A stretch of 64,000 nucleotides of DNA, taken from Eriocheir sinensis (Eukaryota; Arthropoda; Malacostraca; Decapoda; Varunidae). Where the stretch lies: positions 11,854,504 to 11,918,503 of the forward strand of contig NC_066513.1 of NCBI RefSeq assembly GCF_024679095.1, written 5' to 3'. Position numbers and translations under genes: made by a program. Of this stretch, positions 48,616 through 61,967 are shown in pieces. The notes below the pieces were generated by a model. The model saw nothing but the letters and a program-made list of their open reading frames with translations. It was not told the origin of the DNA and searched no databases. How positions within the stretch are numbered: the stretch's first letter is position 1; each line of letters starts with the position of its first letter.

Positions 48616-51600
48616 GTAGGAGTAGGTAGGAAGACACCTACCGAACGGGCGTGAGCTACTCCCTGTGAGGATATATGGGAAGCGAGGAGGGTGCTGAAGC
48701 CCTTCAAAGACCCTTCCCATGTCCTCACTAACCGTTTCCCTTTTGTCTCATCAGCACCAGAGAGCAGTTCAGCATGCTCTCTACAGACAGTTCCTCTCTC
48801 TTTCTACACCACACTACATTCACACAACACACACACCTTTTCCCAAAATTCAAAATTGCTAACGAAAACACCGCCTCGGAGTCCCTGCCTGGGGGGGGGG
48901 ACCATAAATTCCCCCAGGAAGGACTCCCCTTCTGGCTGCCGACTTGAGAGGTGTCCTGATAACTCTTCGAACCTCCTCCTTATCAATTTCTGCAACATTC
49001 GCGGTCTTCGTTCTAATTTTCATTCTGTGGAACACCATCTCTCCTCCTCTAAACCCCACCTTCTCTTCCTCACCGAAACACAGGTTTCTGAGGCTACTGA
49101 CAGCAACCTCTACTCTGTTCCCTCCTACTATCTCTATCCTAAATTTCAATCCAAAGTTGGATGTTGCGCCTACGTGCGCAACGACATCACTTGCTCTTGT
49201 GCCCACGACCTTGACTCTTCTGAATTTTCCACCATCTGGCTAAGACTTCATTGTCATTCTATTACTAAATACATCTGTGGTGTTTATCTCTCACCTAACT
49301 CTACTAACTATGTAAAATTCTTTGACTATTTGAACTCTAAAGTGGAGCACATCTTGACTCACTCTCCCTTTGCTGAAATCTCCATCTTGGGAGATTTCAA
49401 TGTTCACCACCAGCTTTGGCTTTCATTCTCCTTCACTGACCAGCCTGGTGAACAAGCCTACAACTTTGCTCTCCTCAACGACCTAGAGCAGTTGGTTCAG
49501 CACCCTACTCGTATTCCCGACCGTCTTGGAGACAGGCCTAACATTCTAGACCTCTTCCTTACCTCTAATCCTTCTGCTTACTCTGTCAAACTGTTCTCTC
49601 CGTTGGGCTCCTCCGATCATAACCTCATTTCTGTATTCTGTCCTATCGCTCCTGTACATCCTCTGGACCCGCCGAAGAGGCGATACTTCTGGCATTTTGC
49701 TTCAGCTCGGTGGAACGACCTGAGGATGTACTTTTCCGATTTCCCGTGGAATGATTACTGCTTCCAGGAGAGAGACCCCTCTGTGTGTGCTCAGCGCATC
49801 ACTGAGGTGATTGTCTCTGGAATGGAGGCATACATTCCACGTTTTTTCTCTACTCCTCATGCTAAAAAGCCTTGGTTTAATCACGCTTGTTCTCGTGCTA
49901 TTAAAGATAGAGAGGCAGCTCACAAAAGGTTCCAGAGCCTTCGAACTCCCACTAACTTTGACCTTTACATTTCAGCCCGGAATCGTGCCAAATCTATTCT
50001 CCGACTAAGCAAAACTTCTTTTATTAATAGAAAATGTCAACACCTTGCTTCTTCTAATTCTTCCCGTGACTTCTGGGATCTGACCAAAAATATCTCCTCC
50101 AATTTCACTTCTTCCTCTTTCCCTCCTCTCGTTAACCCTGACGGCAGCACTGCCGTCTCATCTGTCTCTAAGGCTGAACTCTTTGCCCAAACTTTCTGTA
50201 AGAACTCCACCCTGGACGATTCTGGGCATATTCCTCCTACTCATCCCCCTTCTGACTCTTTTATGCCTGTTATTAAGATTCTTCCAAATGATGTTTTCTA
50301 TGCCGTCTCTGGCCTCAACTCTCAGAAGGCTTATGGACCTGATGGAGTGCCTCCTATTGTCCTTAAAAACTGTGCTTCTGTGCTGACACCCTGCCTGGTC
50401 AAACTCTTTCGTCTCTGCCTATCAACATCTATCTTTCTTCCCTGCTGGAAGTATGCCTTTGTACAGCCTGTGCCTAAGAAGGGTGACCGTTCCAGTCCCT
50501 CAAACTACCGCCCTATAGCTTTACTTTCCTGTCTATCTAAAGCTTTTGAATCAATCCTTAACCGGAAGATTCACCTTTCCACTTCTAACCTTCTATCTGA
50601 TCGCCAGTATGGGTTTCGCAAGGGGCGTTCAAATGGCGATCTTCTTGCTCTCTTAACTGACTCTTGGTCATCCTCTCTTAGCCGTTTCGGTGAAACTTTT
50701 TCTGTTGCGCTAGACATATCGAAAGCCTTCGATAGAGTCTGGCACCAGTCTTTGCTTTCTAAAGTGCCGTCTTTCGGATTATATCCCTCTCTCTGTTCCT
50801 TTATCTCCAATTTATTTTCCGGCCGTTCTATCTTTGCGGTAGTAGATGGTCACTGCTCTTCCCCTAAACCTATCAACAGTGGCGTTCCACAGGGCTCTGT
50901 CCTATCACCCACTCTCTTCCTGTTATTCATCAATGATCTTCTTTCCATAACAAACTGTCCTGTCCACTCATACGCCGACGACTCCACTCTGCATTATTCA
51001 ACTTCTTTCAATAGAAGACCATCACAACAGGAAGTACACGACTCCAGACTGGAGGCTGCAGAACGTTTAACCTCAGACCTTGCTATCATTTCCGATTGGG
51101 GCAGAAGGAACCTTGTGTCCTACAATGCCTCAAAAACTCAATTTCTCCACCTATCAACTCGACACAATCTTCCAAACACCTATCCCCTATTCTTCGACAA
51201 CACTCAGCTGTCACCTTCTTCAACACTAAACATCCTCGGTCTATCCTTAACTCAAAATCTCAACTGGAAACTTCATATCTCCTCTCTTGCTAAATCAGCT
51301 TCCTCGAGGTTGGGCGTTCTGTATCGTCTCCGCCAGTTCTTCTCCCCCGCGCAGTTGCTATCCATATACACAGGCTTTGTCCCCCCTCGTATGGAGTATA
51401 CATCTCACGTGTGGGGGGGCTCCACTCACACAGCTCTTCTGGACAGAGTGGAGTCTAAGGCTCTTCGTCTCATCAGCTCTCCTCCTCCTACTTATATCCT
51501 TCTACCTCTTAAATTCCGCCGCGATGTTGCCTCTCTTTCTATCTTCTATCGATATTTCCACGCTGACTGCTCTTCTGAACTTGCTAACTGCATGCCTCTC

Positions 51601-51942
51601 CCCCTCCCGCGGCCCCGCTGCACACGACTTTCTACTCATGCTCATCCCTACACTGTCCAAACCCCTTATGCAAGAGTTAACCAGCATCTTCACCCTTTCA
51701 TCCCTCACGCTGATAAACTCTGGAACAATCTTCCTTCATCTGTATTTCCTCCTGCCTGCGACTTGAACTCTTTCAAGAGGAGGGTATCAGGACACCTCTC
51801 CTCCCGAAATTGATCTTTCTTTCGGCCACCTTTTGTAATTCTTTTTTGGGAGCAGCGAGTAGCGGGCTTTTTTTATTATTGTTTTCTTTTTGTGCCCTTG
51901 AGCTGCCTCATTTGTTGTAAAAAAAAAAAAAAAAAAAAAAAA
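48616..51942 (+). mobile_element. LINE family B, full-length copy (3.3 kb) inserted in another copy of the same family
   Basis: The 5' end GTAGGAGTAGGTAGG equals the 5' end of the copy at 41393. The 3' end is a 24-bp poly(A) (51919-51942). Length about 3.3 kb with one long reading frame. It lies at CCACTTCTA|…CTTCTATCTG of the interrupted copy, with no clear target duplication. Confidence 0.9.
48691..51813 (+). CDS. LINE endonuclease + reverse transcriptase, uninterrupted
   Basis: An uninterrupted frame of 1040 codons. Endonuclease domain from about residue 98: [24 protein letters not shown] (catalytic Glu), [19 protein letters not shown] (Asp, Asn) and SSDHNLIS (Asp, His). [52 protein letters not shown] and [10 protein letters not shown] (catalytic Asp pair). 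C-terminal region: [58 protein letters not shown]. Compared with sister copies it lacks two residues (QK of KIQKHLSTS), an in-frame loss. The true start may lie later than the ATG at 48691, since residues 1-95 look like translated 5' UTR. Key residues are all present, so recent activity is possible. No separate ORF1 was seen. Confidence 0.88.
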   Translation: MLKPFKDPSHVLTNRFPFVSSAPESSSACSLQTVPLSFYTTLHSHNTHTFSQNSKLLTKTPPRSPCLGGGTINSPRKDSPSGCRLERCPDNSSNLLLINFCNIRGLRSNFHSVEHHLSSSKPHLLFLTETQVSEATDSNLYSVPSYYLYPKFQSKVGCCAYVRNDITCSCAHDLDSSEFSTIWLRLHCHSITKYICGVYLSPNSTNYVKFFDYLNSKVEHILTHSPFAEISILGDFNVHHQLWLSFSFTDQPGEQAYNFALLNDLEQLVQHPTRIPDRLGDRPNILDLFLTSNPSAYSVKLFSPLGSSDHNLISVFCPIAPVHPLDPPKRRYFWHFASARWNDLRMYFSDFPWNDYCFQERDPSVCAQRITEVIVSGMEAYIPRFFSTPHAKKPWFNHACSRAIKDREAAHKRFQSLRTPTNFDLYISARNRAKSILRLSKTSFINRKCQHLASSNSSRDFWDLTKNISSNFTSSSFPPLVNPDGSTAVSSVSKAELFAQTFCKNSTLDDSGHIPPTHPPSDSFMPVIKILPNDVFYAVSGLNSQKAYGPDGVPPIVLKNCASVLTPCLVKLFRLCLSTSIFLPCWKYAFVQPVPKKGDRSSPSNYRPIALLSCLSKAFESILNRKIHLSTSNLLSDRQYGFRKGRSNGDLLALLTDSWSSSLSRFGETFSVALDISKAFDRVWHQSLLSKVPSFGLYPSLCSFISNLFSGRSIFAVVDGHCSSPKPINSGVPQGSVLSPTLFLLFINDLLSITNCPVHSYADDSTLHYSTSFNRRPSQQEVHDSRLEAAERLTSDLAIISDWGRRNLVSYNASKTQFLHLSTRHNLPNTYPLFFDNTQLSPSSTLNILGLSLTQNLNWKLHISSLAKSASSRLGVLYRLRQFFSPAQLLSIYTGFVPPRMEYTSHVWGGSTHTALLDRVESKALRLISSPPPTYILLPLKFRRDVASLSIFYRYFHADCSSELANCMPLPLPRPRCTRLSTHAHPYTVQTPYARVNQHLHPFIPHADKLWNNLPSSVFPPACDLNSFKRRVSGHLSSRN

Positions 51943-53235
51943 CTTCTATCTGATCGCCAGTATAGGTTCCGCAAGGGGCGTTCTACTGGCGATCTTCTTG
52001 CTCTCTTAACTGACTCTTGGTCATCTTCTCTTAGCCGTTTCGGTGAAACTTTCTCAGTTGTGCTAGACATATCGAAAGCCTTCGCAGTCTTTGATTTCTA
52101 AACTCCCCTCTTTCGGATTATATCCTTCTCTCTGTTCCTTTATCTCCAGTTTCCTTTCGGCCGTCTCTCTCTGTGGTGTAGTACGTCACTGTTCTTCCTT
52201 CTAACTATCAACAGTGGTGTTCCACAGGGCTCTGTCCTATCACCAACTCTCTTCCTGTTACTCATCAATGATCTTCTTTCCGACGACTCCACTCTGCATT
52301 ATTCAACTTCTTTCAGTAGAAGGCCTTCCCAACAGGAAGTACACGACTCCAGACTGGAGGCTGCAGAACGCTTAATTAACCTCAGACCTTGCTATCATTT
52401 CCGATTAGGGCAGAAGGAAACTTGTGTCCTTCAATGCCTCAAAAACTAAATTTCTCCACCTATCAACTCGACACAATCTTCCAAACACCTATCCCCTATT
52501 CTTCGACAACACTCAGCTGTCACCTTCTTCAACACTAGATATCCTCGGTCTATCCCTAACTCAAAATATCAACTGGAAACTTCATATCTCCTCTCTCGCT
52601 AAATCAGCTTCCTCGAGGTTGGGCGTTCTGTATCGCCTCCGCCAGTTCTTCTCCCCCGCACAGTTGCTATCCATATACTGGGCCTTGTCCGCCCTCGTAT
52701 GGAGTATGCATCTCACGTGTGGGGGGGCTCCACTCACACAGCTCTTCTGGACATAGTGGAGTCTAAGGCTCTTCGTCTTATCAGCTCTCCTCCTCATACT
52801 GATAGTCTTCTACCTCTTAAATTCCGTCGGGATGTTTCCTCTCTTTCTATCTTCTATCGCTATTTTCACGCTGACTGCTCTTCTGAAATTGCTAACTGCA
52901 TGCCTCCTCCATCCCGCGGCCCCGCTGCACACGACTTTCTACTCATGCTCATCCCTATACTGTCCAAACCCCTTATGCAAGAGTTAACCAGCATCTTCAC
53001 TCTTTCATCCCTCACGCTGGTAAACTCTGGAACAGTCTTCCTTCATCTGTATTTCTTCCTGCCTACGCGTTGCACTCTTTCAAGAGGAGGGTATCAGAAC
53101 ACCTCTCCTCCCGAAATTGACCTCTCTTTAGGCCACCTCTTTTGATTCTTTTTTAGGAGCAGCGAGTAGCGGGCTTTTTATTATTATTGTGTCCTTTTTT
53201 TGTGCCCTTGAGCTGTCTCCTTTGTTTTAAAAAAA
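51943..53235 (+). mobile_element. LINE family B, right part of the interrupted copy
   Basis: Continues from the 48171-48615 part: LLSDRQYRFRKGRSTGDLL, then decayed RT (a stop after KAFAVFDF, and the region of YADD reduced to a small deletion), the C-terminal part and a short poly(A) at 53229-53235. Confidence 0.88.
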
Positions 53236-53449
53236 TATCCAAAACGCACAACAGTGGAGCCAGATCACTACAGTGCAGACACCTGCAGTTTTGGAGCATA
53301 TTGTCTTACATCTATCACCATGCAGTGCCTTGTACTGTGAGGACACGTGCTAGCGGCTACCTTAGGAAAAACTGACCCTCCAAGCCTAGGATGCGTTTAC
53401 TTGAGAAAAAGTAATAGTACTTGTCACTGCAGCAACAACAGTACTATCT

Positions 53450-53664
<215 letters not shown>

Positions 53665-54159
53665 TATCATTATTAAATTAGTCTTTTACAGGAATATACA
53701 CAAGGAACATGTGAGGGAGACATGGAAGGGAAGAGCAGAATAGATAACTATATTAGATAACAATAAATGAAAGGATAAGAAACAATGTCAAAATGTACAG
53801 AAACTGTGAAAATGATTTCAACAAAGCTCTGATAACTCTGCTGCATAGCTGGGCACGATAACAGAAAACCTTATTCCCGATAACCGATAACTGATAATGG
53901 AAAACCTTATCGGTGATAACCGATATTCGTTAACTGGAAACACAAATATAGGCGATAACCGATACCCGATATTAATCCACAATTCCGATACTAGCTAGCG
54001 ATAAGTCCGATAGGCGAAAACGATACTATACTGATATTTCAAATAAAAAACGTAGATGAATGCAAATTTTCATTATCTGTATTTTAGAAAACTTACAAAA
54101 CCCGAAAACCACACGTTGACACGTACAAATGGACAGTAATACTAGAATTTAAACGCCTG

Positions 54160-54628
54160 AACCGGTGTTGTGTTAGTTGGTGTCCCCACCGTCAAAAGCT
54201 GGCGCTTTTGTTTACAAACACTGGTCTCTCATGAACTGCGCATGCTCAGACCAGCAAGCGTAGACCCGTACAGTCTCACAAAGCTTTTTAACCGTAATTA
54301 AGAGTTGCTGAAAGGCTGAATCAGACATACAGTACCACTACCACCATCCCCGCTGTTTCTAGAACGACACTCTGTACGAGTTGTACGTATGTACGTATTA
54401 TACGTATTATACGTATGTACAGAGTGTCGTTCTAGAAACAGCGAGGATGGTGGTACTGTATGTCTGATTCAGCCTTCCAGCAACTACTCTTAATGTGTTA
54501 AAAAGCTTTGTGAGACTGTACAGGGTTACGCTTACTGGTCTGAACATGCGTAGTTCACGAGAGACCAGTGTTTGTAAAAAAAAAAAAACAGCTTTTGACG
54601 ATGGGACACCAAATAACACAACACCGGG
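54160..54628. repeat. Internal near-perfect palindrome of the hAT element
   Basis: Two arms of about 230 bp meet at about 54393. For example GAACGACACTCTGTAC (54362) pairs with GTACAGAGTGTCGTTC (54418). The arms differ by several substitutions and a poly(A) expansion in the right arm. Confidence 0.85.
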
Positions 54629-54964
54629 TGCCTTCAATACCATGGCCTGCTCACAAACGAATGTGGAATATCAAATTTGAGGCAGTGAATAATCATTTTG
54701 GGGGCAAAGTTAAATGATTTTTCACATTGATATATTGATTTTTTAGTATAACAAAAAAAATAATCTAGTGTTTTAATGTTGATGATCTAAGTATGAAATC
54801 TCTTCACCGAAGATATTTCATACCCCGAAGTTTTTTCATACAACACCGGGCGCCCGGGCCACGCATACGCAGTAGGGAGGAGACAACGGTTTTTTTTCTG
54901 AGAGGCGGAAAAAAGTAGCGATTATCGCTAGTTTGGTATAAAAGTAACGAAGATACCGATATAT

Positions 54965-55082
54965 ATACCCAAGAGAAGATGGCGCCACTATAAACACTTG
55001 CCTGCGCCATGACGGGCTGGGGCCGAATACCATCCAGGCCCTTCAAGCAAGCCTACCGGCGCAATAGGCGAAGACGTAAAAA
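54965..55082 (+). mobile_element. tRNA-derived SINE, 3' fragment
   Basis: Reads GATGGCGCCACTATAAACAC, GCCTGCGCCATGACGGGCTG, GCGCAATAGGCGAAGACGTA and poly(A), running into (TA)n. Lies inside the hAT element. Confidence 0.85.
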
Positions 55083-55088
55083 AAAAAG

Positions 55089-55238
<150 letters not shown>

Positions 55239-55499
55239 TTAGATAAGTAGCGGATGGCCGATAACCCGATTTTGTTGTCAGCCATAAAGTATCGCGATAA
55301 TTTACCGCGATAACGCCCAGCTATGCTCTGCTGTTCCAGTGAAAGAAGCAGTCATTTTTGTGAAGATAGTCTCATGATGATTAAGAATAAGAAAAGAGTG
55401 TGCCAAGCCATATTATGCATGGAAGAGATAAGAGAAGGACAATCAAAACATTGTGGAAGTCACGCAAGGAAAACCAGTGGCGGAGATCAAGAATTAACG

Positions 55500-55705
55500 A
55501 AATGCCAGAATTTGCTCTTTACTACACTCCCACACGCCCACTGCGTGTTACGAAACACACGAGAAATTAATCCAGACAAGGAAAGGTTTTGCCGGCGCCG
55601 GGGATCAAACCCGCGACCAGCGTAACGGGAGAGCCACTCCTTTACCAGTCGGCCAAAGAGGTACCCCACTGGCTGAGTGGGTTAGGGGAGGCTCGCCCAT
55701 CAGGC
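55500..55705 (-). mobile_element. Second-family tRNA-derived SINE, copy 1
   Basis: On the minus strand GCCGACTGGTAAAGGAGTGG (A-box-like) is followed by GGTCGCGGGTTTGATCCCC (B-box), as in a tRNA-derived head. It is followed by a shared body to GTAGTAAAGAGCAAATT. Confidence 0.7.
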
Positions 55706-55866
55706 AAGTCAGCACTACACGTCTCCCCATTCCCATTTAGATTAATTTCTGTGTTGAGTTCCCATTTTCTATGAACTTCGGAGAGCATGGGCCACCACTC
55801 TATCTGTTACCCTCTCGGGGTGACACAACAGAACCACAGGAGAGGATGCCACCGCCTTGCCACCAG

Positions 55867-56091
55867 TGAAATGCCACAATTTGCTCTTTACTACACTCCC
55901 CCACGGCCACTGCGTGTAACGAAACACACGAGAAATTAATCCAGACAAGGAAAGGTTTTGCCGGCGCTGGGGATCGAACCCGCGACCAGCGGAACGGGAG
56001 AGCCACTCTTTTACCAGTCGGCCAAAGAGGTACCCCGCTGGCTAAGTGGGTTAGGGGAGGCTCGCCCATCAGGCAAGTCAGCACTACATTA
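55867..56091 (-). mobile_element. Second-family tRNA-derived SINE, copy 2
   Basis: Nearly identical to the copy at 55500-55705 over about 200 bp and in the same direction, with B-box GGTTCGATCCCC. The intervening 160 bp is not shared. Confidence 0.7.
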
Positions 56092-56348
56092 AGGTATTTA
56101 GTGTGAAAGCGGTGATCAAACCAATGAAGGTGGTATTCTGTTTTGGGTGTTTTGGTGTTTTGGGTTTGGGTGGCGGCTGAATTCTTGCTGCATCGTGAGG
56201 TGAAGCAAGTTAAGGAAAAGGTGACATTAAAGCAGGTGATTCATGAGTCTAAAGTTATTACGTGAAAGACTCTCATCATGGAGAGGACTAATAATGGTTG
56301 CTGCTGCTGCTGATGATGTTGATCATATGGAAGATTGGGGTGTAATGG
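56092..56348. other. Sequence without recognised feature
   Basis: Nothing supported apart from short TGG/GCT simple sequence. Confidence 0.5.
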
Positions 56349-56459
<111 letters not shown>

Positions 56460-57266
56460 CGTAGATATACGCAGACCCCATGGTCCAGACTACGTGGTCT
56501 CTCCTTTAAACTTAAGTGAAATAATATTAATCAGATGGCACCAAAACTTTGCATTTCTACTTTAGTAAATATTAAGTTGAAGGAAATGTCGGTCGAGCTT
56601 GTTTTTAAAATAGTCGATCGTGTAGCACTGGACCACTGAAGGTGGGAGTTTACTCCATTCTCGCACTGCAACGTTGTTGAAGAAAAATTTAGTTCTGTCT
56701 GAATTTACTTGTTTACATTTAAGTTTTATGCTATTATTTCTCATTCACAAACTGTCATCGATTATATATTATAAATAATTTTGATTTGCCCACATTCGTA
56801 AAACCATTAAGTATTTTAAAACATTTGATTGTTTCCCTCGGAGGCAACGTTTCTCAAGAGAGAACATGTTAAGGGTCGAGAGCTTTTCGTCGTAAGGTTT
56901 GTTGTCCATGGAAGAGATATTTTTTGTTGCCCGACGTTGAACACTTAATTTAGCAATGTCCTTTTCATGGTGGGGAGACCAGTTTCAAAAATTGTACCAC
57001 ATATTCCAAGTGGGGTCTGACTAAACTATTATAAAGCGAGAGTATTACATCTTTATTGTTTAATAAAAAGTTTTGGTGAAATCCAGCATTCTGTTCGCTT
57101 TACTGGCTGCGTCAGAGCATTGCTGTGAAAATTTGAGGTTTGACGCGATTTTGCCACCCAGGTCCTTGACGCATTGAAGGCTTTTGAGCTCAACACCATG
57201 CATTTCGTAATCGAATCTCTTATTTCTTGTTCCAACTTGAAGAGCCTGCCACTTATCTATATTTAA

Positions 57267-58798
57267 GGCAAACGACTCAGGTGAAAAATGCAAAAATTAT
57301 CGAAAATGAGAAACTTCGTCAATGATCACCCTAAAGGCATAGAGAAAACATTACAGGAAGAATTTTTACCGACCGAGTTTAAATGGGCATTTAAATCGCC
57401 GTTTAAATCACCCCGCGCGCTCAGTCAAGGTCACGTGAGGCAGAAGATACCTTTAGAAAAAAAATTGTAGGAAAAACACTGTAGTATTTAGACACGAATA
57501 GTTTTCTCTCTGGTGGTGTCTGATACTTTCTCCTGTGCGCGCGGGACAATACTGTCCCGTAGCTCTCACTAGAATTCATCAGTGCGTGTCCTTGTCACGC
57601 AGAGGATAAACATAGGTGTGTACGCTCTACCCCCACACTGCCTTTTTTTCCTCTTATGACAAAACTGCTGATGATGCTGGCTTCATCCAGTTCAAATGCC
57701 AAGAAGAAAGGCTGCCATTGTCAAGAGGATTGCCTGCTTGAAGAAGGCACGCCATGGTCGAGTAGATAATGAAGAGAGACAGACAGGCGTTCCACATGGA
57801 GCAGCGAGGCTTGACTCGCCACCACCTCTCACTCGCTCCCTGCTGCCACGACTGCTGTTCCTGATGCTTCTGCATCAACACCACCATAACCACAGCCTTC
57901 TACTTCAGTTTCAAGAGAGAAGAGCCCATCTCACCATATAGCATGAAAACAAAAAATATGAAAACGAATACAAGACAAGGAAAGACAGAGCTTCTGACAG
58001 ATCATCATAACCAAGAAAGAAGATTAAAACAGAAAAGGAAGGAAGCAAATCCTACGAGCCAGATAGTTTCTAACACCAAGTGATGCAAACAAAAACTGGC
58101 AACAATGAGGGAGGCGGCGGCTCCCTGACACCCTCACCTTTGAGTGAGTAATACTTCAACAAGAAGTGGGTTCAGGTGCCATGTTCATAACTCAAGATCA
58201 CTTAAATAGCAAGACAGCAACATTACAATACCTGGTACTAACAATATTCGGCACAGTGTGGCCATTTATGGACGAGGAACATCAATATGTACTTACGTAA
58301 CTTTAAATGCCCGTATCTCAAAAGTGCATTGCCTTAACTTCAAAATTCCTGAGATTTGAAAGTTTTTAACCGATCTTAAATCTGTTTGCAGTTTTGGATA
58401 GAGTAGTAAAACAGCAACATTTGGTAGTTAGATTTTCCTTCTAGATTGTATTGGTTGGTCACAAGGAGGGTGGAAACATTAAAAAATAGTGGAAAATGAG
58501 TACATTAATAAAAAATTCATAAGTACTATTATTTTTCGAATCCATGGATTATCTAACTTGGAGAAGTAGAGGAATGTTCATTTTTTTAATTTTATATAAA
58601 GAAAACTAAAATCGGATTAAAAACACAGAAACTCACCCCATTTTAAATGGGTAGTAAATTTACATAAAAAGTGATTTTTTTTTTCTTTTAAGATATCATC
58701 TTGATATTGTAGGTGAATGATCAGTAAAGTACTGCACTCAAACCATAAAAATTTCATGACGATTGGAGTAATATGACAATTTGACCTCGTTGAGTGCC
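57267..58798. mobile_element. 1.5-kb element with TTAA target duplication (Kolobok/piggyBac-like)
   Basis: It splits the LINE at its TTAA; TTAA is present on both sides (57263-57266, 58799-58802). The ends begin GGCA (left GGCAAACGACTCAGG; right, in reverse, GGCACTCAACGAGG), an imperfect TIR. A plus-strand frame at 57696-57941 (81 codons, starting MPRRKAAIVKRIACLKKARH) is basic and not recognised; it is too short for a transposase. TTAA duplication is characteristic of piggyBac and Kolobok. Confidence 0.7.
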
Positions 58799-59109
58799 TT
58801 AAACCTCCCATTTATCAGACCAAGCTGAAATTTTATGCACGTGTCCTTAGATGCTTTGTCTAACTTCGTCAGTGAGGACCAAGTTAACAATCGTTGTGTC
58901 GTTTGCAAATTTACTAATGAAATTATTGAGTCCAATGTCAATATCATTGATATGAATGATGAACAACACCGGGCCAACAACCAAACCCTGAGGGACACCA
59001 CTTGTGACAGGCGCCAACTCTGAGTTAAATCTGTCGATCAACACTCTTTGCTGTCTGTTGCTCAACCAATTTGCGTTTCATTGGTGTACTTTACTGTTAA
59101 TACCTATAG

Positions 59110-60115
59110 CAGGTTCCATGAGAGCTGGCGGAGGTTTTCCTTCAGGGGTGGACTCGCGGACTTGGTATCATTGCATGGGTGATGGTACTGAGTGCTCATT
59201 GGCCAATTTTTAACTTGTTCTGATGCGCATAAAGTTGACTTTGTATTCCTACCAAAACCCTTTGTAAGTTGTAAGGTAACAGATTGCACCGATAAAAACT
59301 AATACAATAATATCTTTATTGATAAGTATGTGCCTTTTGAACTATTATGAAGTAATCTGAAACGACATTCATAACAAAACTAAGTCAGAACTGCACGTAA
59401 ACGAACAATGTCCAGCGACTGGAGCGACTGCTGAGGCTAGACTTTTTTTACTACTTTTTACCACTACAAAGTGCTACGTTACAGTTTAATTAACTCATTT
59501 ATTGTAGGATTTCTTGGTATATTTTTAGGCCTGGCTTAGTTATAATGTGAAGTGATGCTACTGCTACGGAGTTATAACGGAAACATTGGCCTAAGGCCCC
59601 CTTTCCCAACCCTGGGGTCGCGACTCCAAGTGGGGTCGCCTACCATTTTTCCTGGGGTCGCCAAGACCTCAAAATATCAAACATTGTGTTATTATATTAT
59701 AATAACACATATACAACTAAAATGGTGGGGTCACGGTCATGTCTAGAGGTGCATGATTGGGGCCGCCTGAAAAAAAGGTTGGGAGCCACTGGCCCTAAGG
59801 CAAGAACCTTCTCATTTCTTTCATCGTCCTATCATTATTCCTGAAATATGTTTCTAATATTTGTGGGTAATAAACTAGTGAATAGCTGTAAGGAAGAGCG
59901 ATTATAAGAATAACTACATTTATATACCAATAGTGTTGATTTTAAGAGGTAGCAGAGAGCGAGAGATAGTAGGCTATGTCATGGTAAACGAAATTGCCGC
60001 AGCTTAGATCTAGTAAAAAACAACCAATGAGCGGCGCAGAGACTGTCACTCAAGCAATGACGCCAAGTCCGCGAGTACACCCCAGAAGGAAAACCTCCAG
60101 CTTTCGTGGAACTGA
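59110..60115. mobile_element. 1.0-kb TIR transposon in the LINE, hAT-like
   Basis: Left end CAGGTTCCATGAGAGCTGGC. The right end in reverse is TCAGTTCCACGAAAGCTGGA, and the match continues over about 65 bp (AGGTTTTCCTTC, ACTCGCGGACTTGG). CTATAG lies outside both ends (59104-59109, 60116-60121). The CAG start suggests hAT, though only 6 bp of duplication are clear. No transposase. Confidence 0.75.
59596..59791. mobile_element. 196-bp hAT MITE nested in the previous element
   Basis: The right end in reverse reads CAGTGGCTCCCAACC and the left GCCCCCTTTCCCAACC, followed by CTGGGGTCGCGACTCC. The 8-bp flanks are GGCCTAAG and GCCCTAAG (one difference). The terminus is a common hAT type in animals. 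Confidence 0.8.
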
Positions 60116-61890
60116 CTATAGTTGCTTTAATTCAAAAAGTAACTTATGGTATGGAACTTTTATTAAACGCTTTCTGAAAATCAAGATAGACTACGTCCAG
60201 TGATTTGGTCACCTTATAAACTGAAAAGAGGTAGTTTTAAAATGTCAGTACGTTTGATAGGCAAGATCTCTTGTTGCGGAAGTCATTTTGTTAATCCTTA
60301 ATTAACGAGTGTCTTCAAGGTTACTTTCAATTTTCTCTCTGATTATGTTCTCGAGTAGCTTATCTACTACTGAAGTTAGACTAATGGGCCTGTAATTACT
60401 CAGCAATGTTTTTGTTCTCTCTTAAAAATCGGTGTTACGTTAGCCATTTTCCAATCCAAAGGGACGATGACTTATCGGAAGGACATATTGAATACAATTG
60501 TGAGAGAGAAGAGTATTTCGTTCTTTGTTTTTTAAGTAGTATGGGATATACATTGTCTGGTCCTGGACTTTTATTTGTATTAAGGGATTGGAGACCTTTT
60601 AGGACTTCATCGGTAGTTATTACAAAGTTAGGCAATACATGAACGAGATTTACGTTAGTGTTATTGTCGTCGCTTGTGTTGGTGGTAGTGGCGGTAAGAC
60701 TGCTTGTATTAATTAAATACCGAGGAAAAATAATTGTTAAATAAGTTCGCAACGCGTTGGCTGTCAGTCACTAATTCACCATCACTGTCAGTCAAGGGTC
60801 CTGTTCCACTTCTGATCGCCTTCCTGTTGTTTATATAACTGAAGAAAGATTTCGGATCATATTTACAGTTGGCTGCAATGTTCTCGTCATGTCTACGCTT
60901 TCCAAGACATTAATCTTTTGACTCGCTGCCTTGCTTCTTTCTTTAGCCTGTAGGACAAATTTAAATTTCTCTCCTTAACAGAAAGTTTGATTTTGCTAAT
61001 AATCCAAATTTGACTTTTATTACTGTTACGTCGCTTCTCCCAAAACGGGACAAATGTGTTCTGCTGAGTAATTGATTTTTAAAGTTTAGCCAGGCTTCCT
61101 CGACGTTGATATCTGTTAGTTTTTGTTGGATTTCCAAGAAAATTGCTCTTTTGAAATTAGGCACCATTATTTTATTTTAAGTCACTAGCTGTTGTTTGAG
61201 CTCGCATGTCGACACGCACTATTTTATGATCGCAAGAACCGAGATGTTTCCCTACCGTAATATTACTGACTAGATTTTCTCGGGTTGCTATAACAAGGTC
61301 TAGTGTGTTATTTTGTCGGGTTGGTTTAGTAACCATTTGACTTGGGTAATTATCCTTTAAAAATTGTGGGTACCCGACAGTGTCGCCCAGTCAATATGAG
61401 GGAGATAAAAGTCTCCTAATACCAGTGAATCGCTGTTGTTAAGTGACTGCCGTAAAACGCTGTACTTTTCAACATTATCTTCGGGAGACTGACCCGGAGG
61501 CCTGTTGGTGACGGATATATATAGATTATTTTTTTACAGTATTTACTAGCACTCACAAATGTACAACAAAAATGTCTCTTTGTATTCTGTCAGTAGGTTG
61601 CAAGTAGTTTTCGACATAAAGGGCGACACCACTACCTCTACGGTTGATACAGTCTTTGTTGAAGAGTCTGTAGCCATCTAGATTATATTCTGAACTTAAA
61701 TCAATGTTAGTGGTATCAATAAATGTTTCGGTTATAGCAATTAACCTACGTCAAAATTTTCTGTTGAAACAAGTCATCTCAGTTCTTAAAACTTATTTCT
61801 TAGGCTACGCGCATTGAAACTTAGGACTTTTAGATTATCTTGAAGTTTATATAGTAATGGAGGTGGTGTTACTTGCGGCTTTACGATTTG

Positions 61891-61891
<1 letters not shown>

Positions 61892-61963
<72 letters not shown>
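61892..61963. repeat. (TG)n then (GA)n microsatellite
   Basis: A short TG run, then about 56 bp of GA. Confidence 0.95.

Positions 61964-61967
<4 letters not shown>

Noticed and set aside
51919..53235. Two family-B LINEs inserted in tandem, head to tail
   Set aside because: The part after the poly(A) is the exact continuation of 48171-48615, so it is one copy split by the other.
55560..55680. Functional tRNA gene
   Set aside because: A- and B-box-like sequences are present, but no cloverleaf acceptor stem could be supported and the sequence is duplicated with a SINE body.
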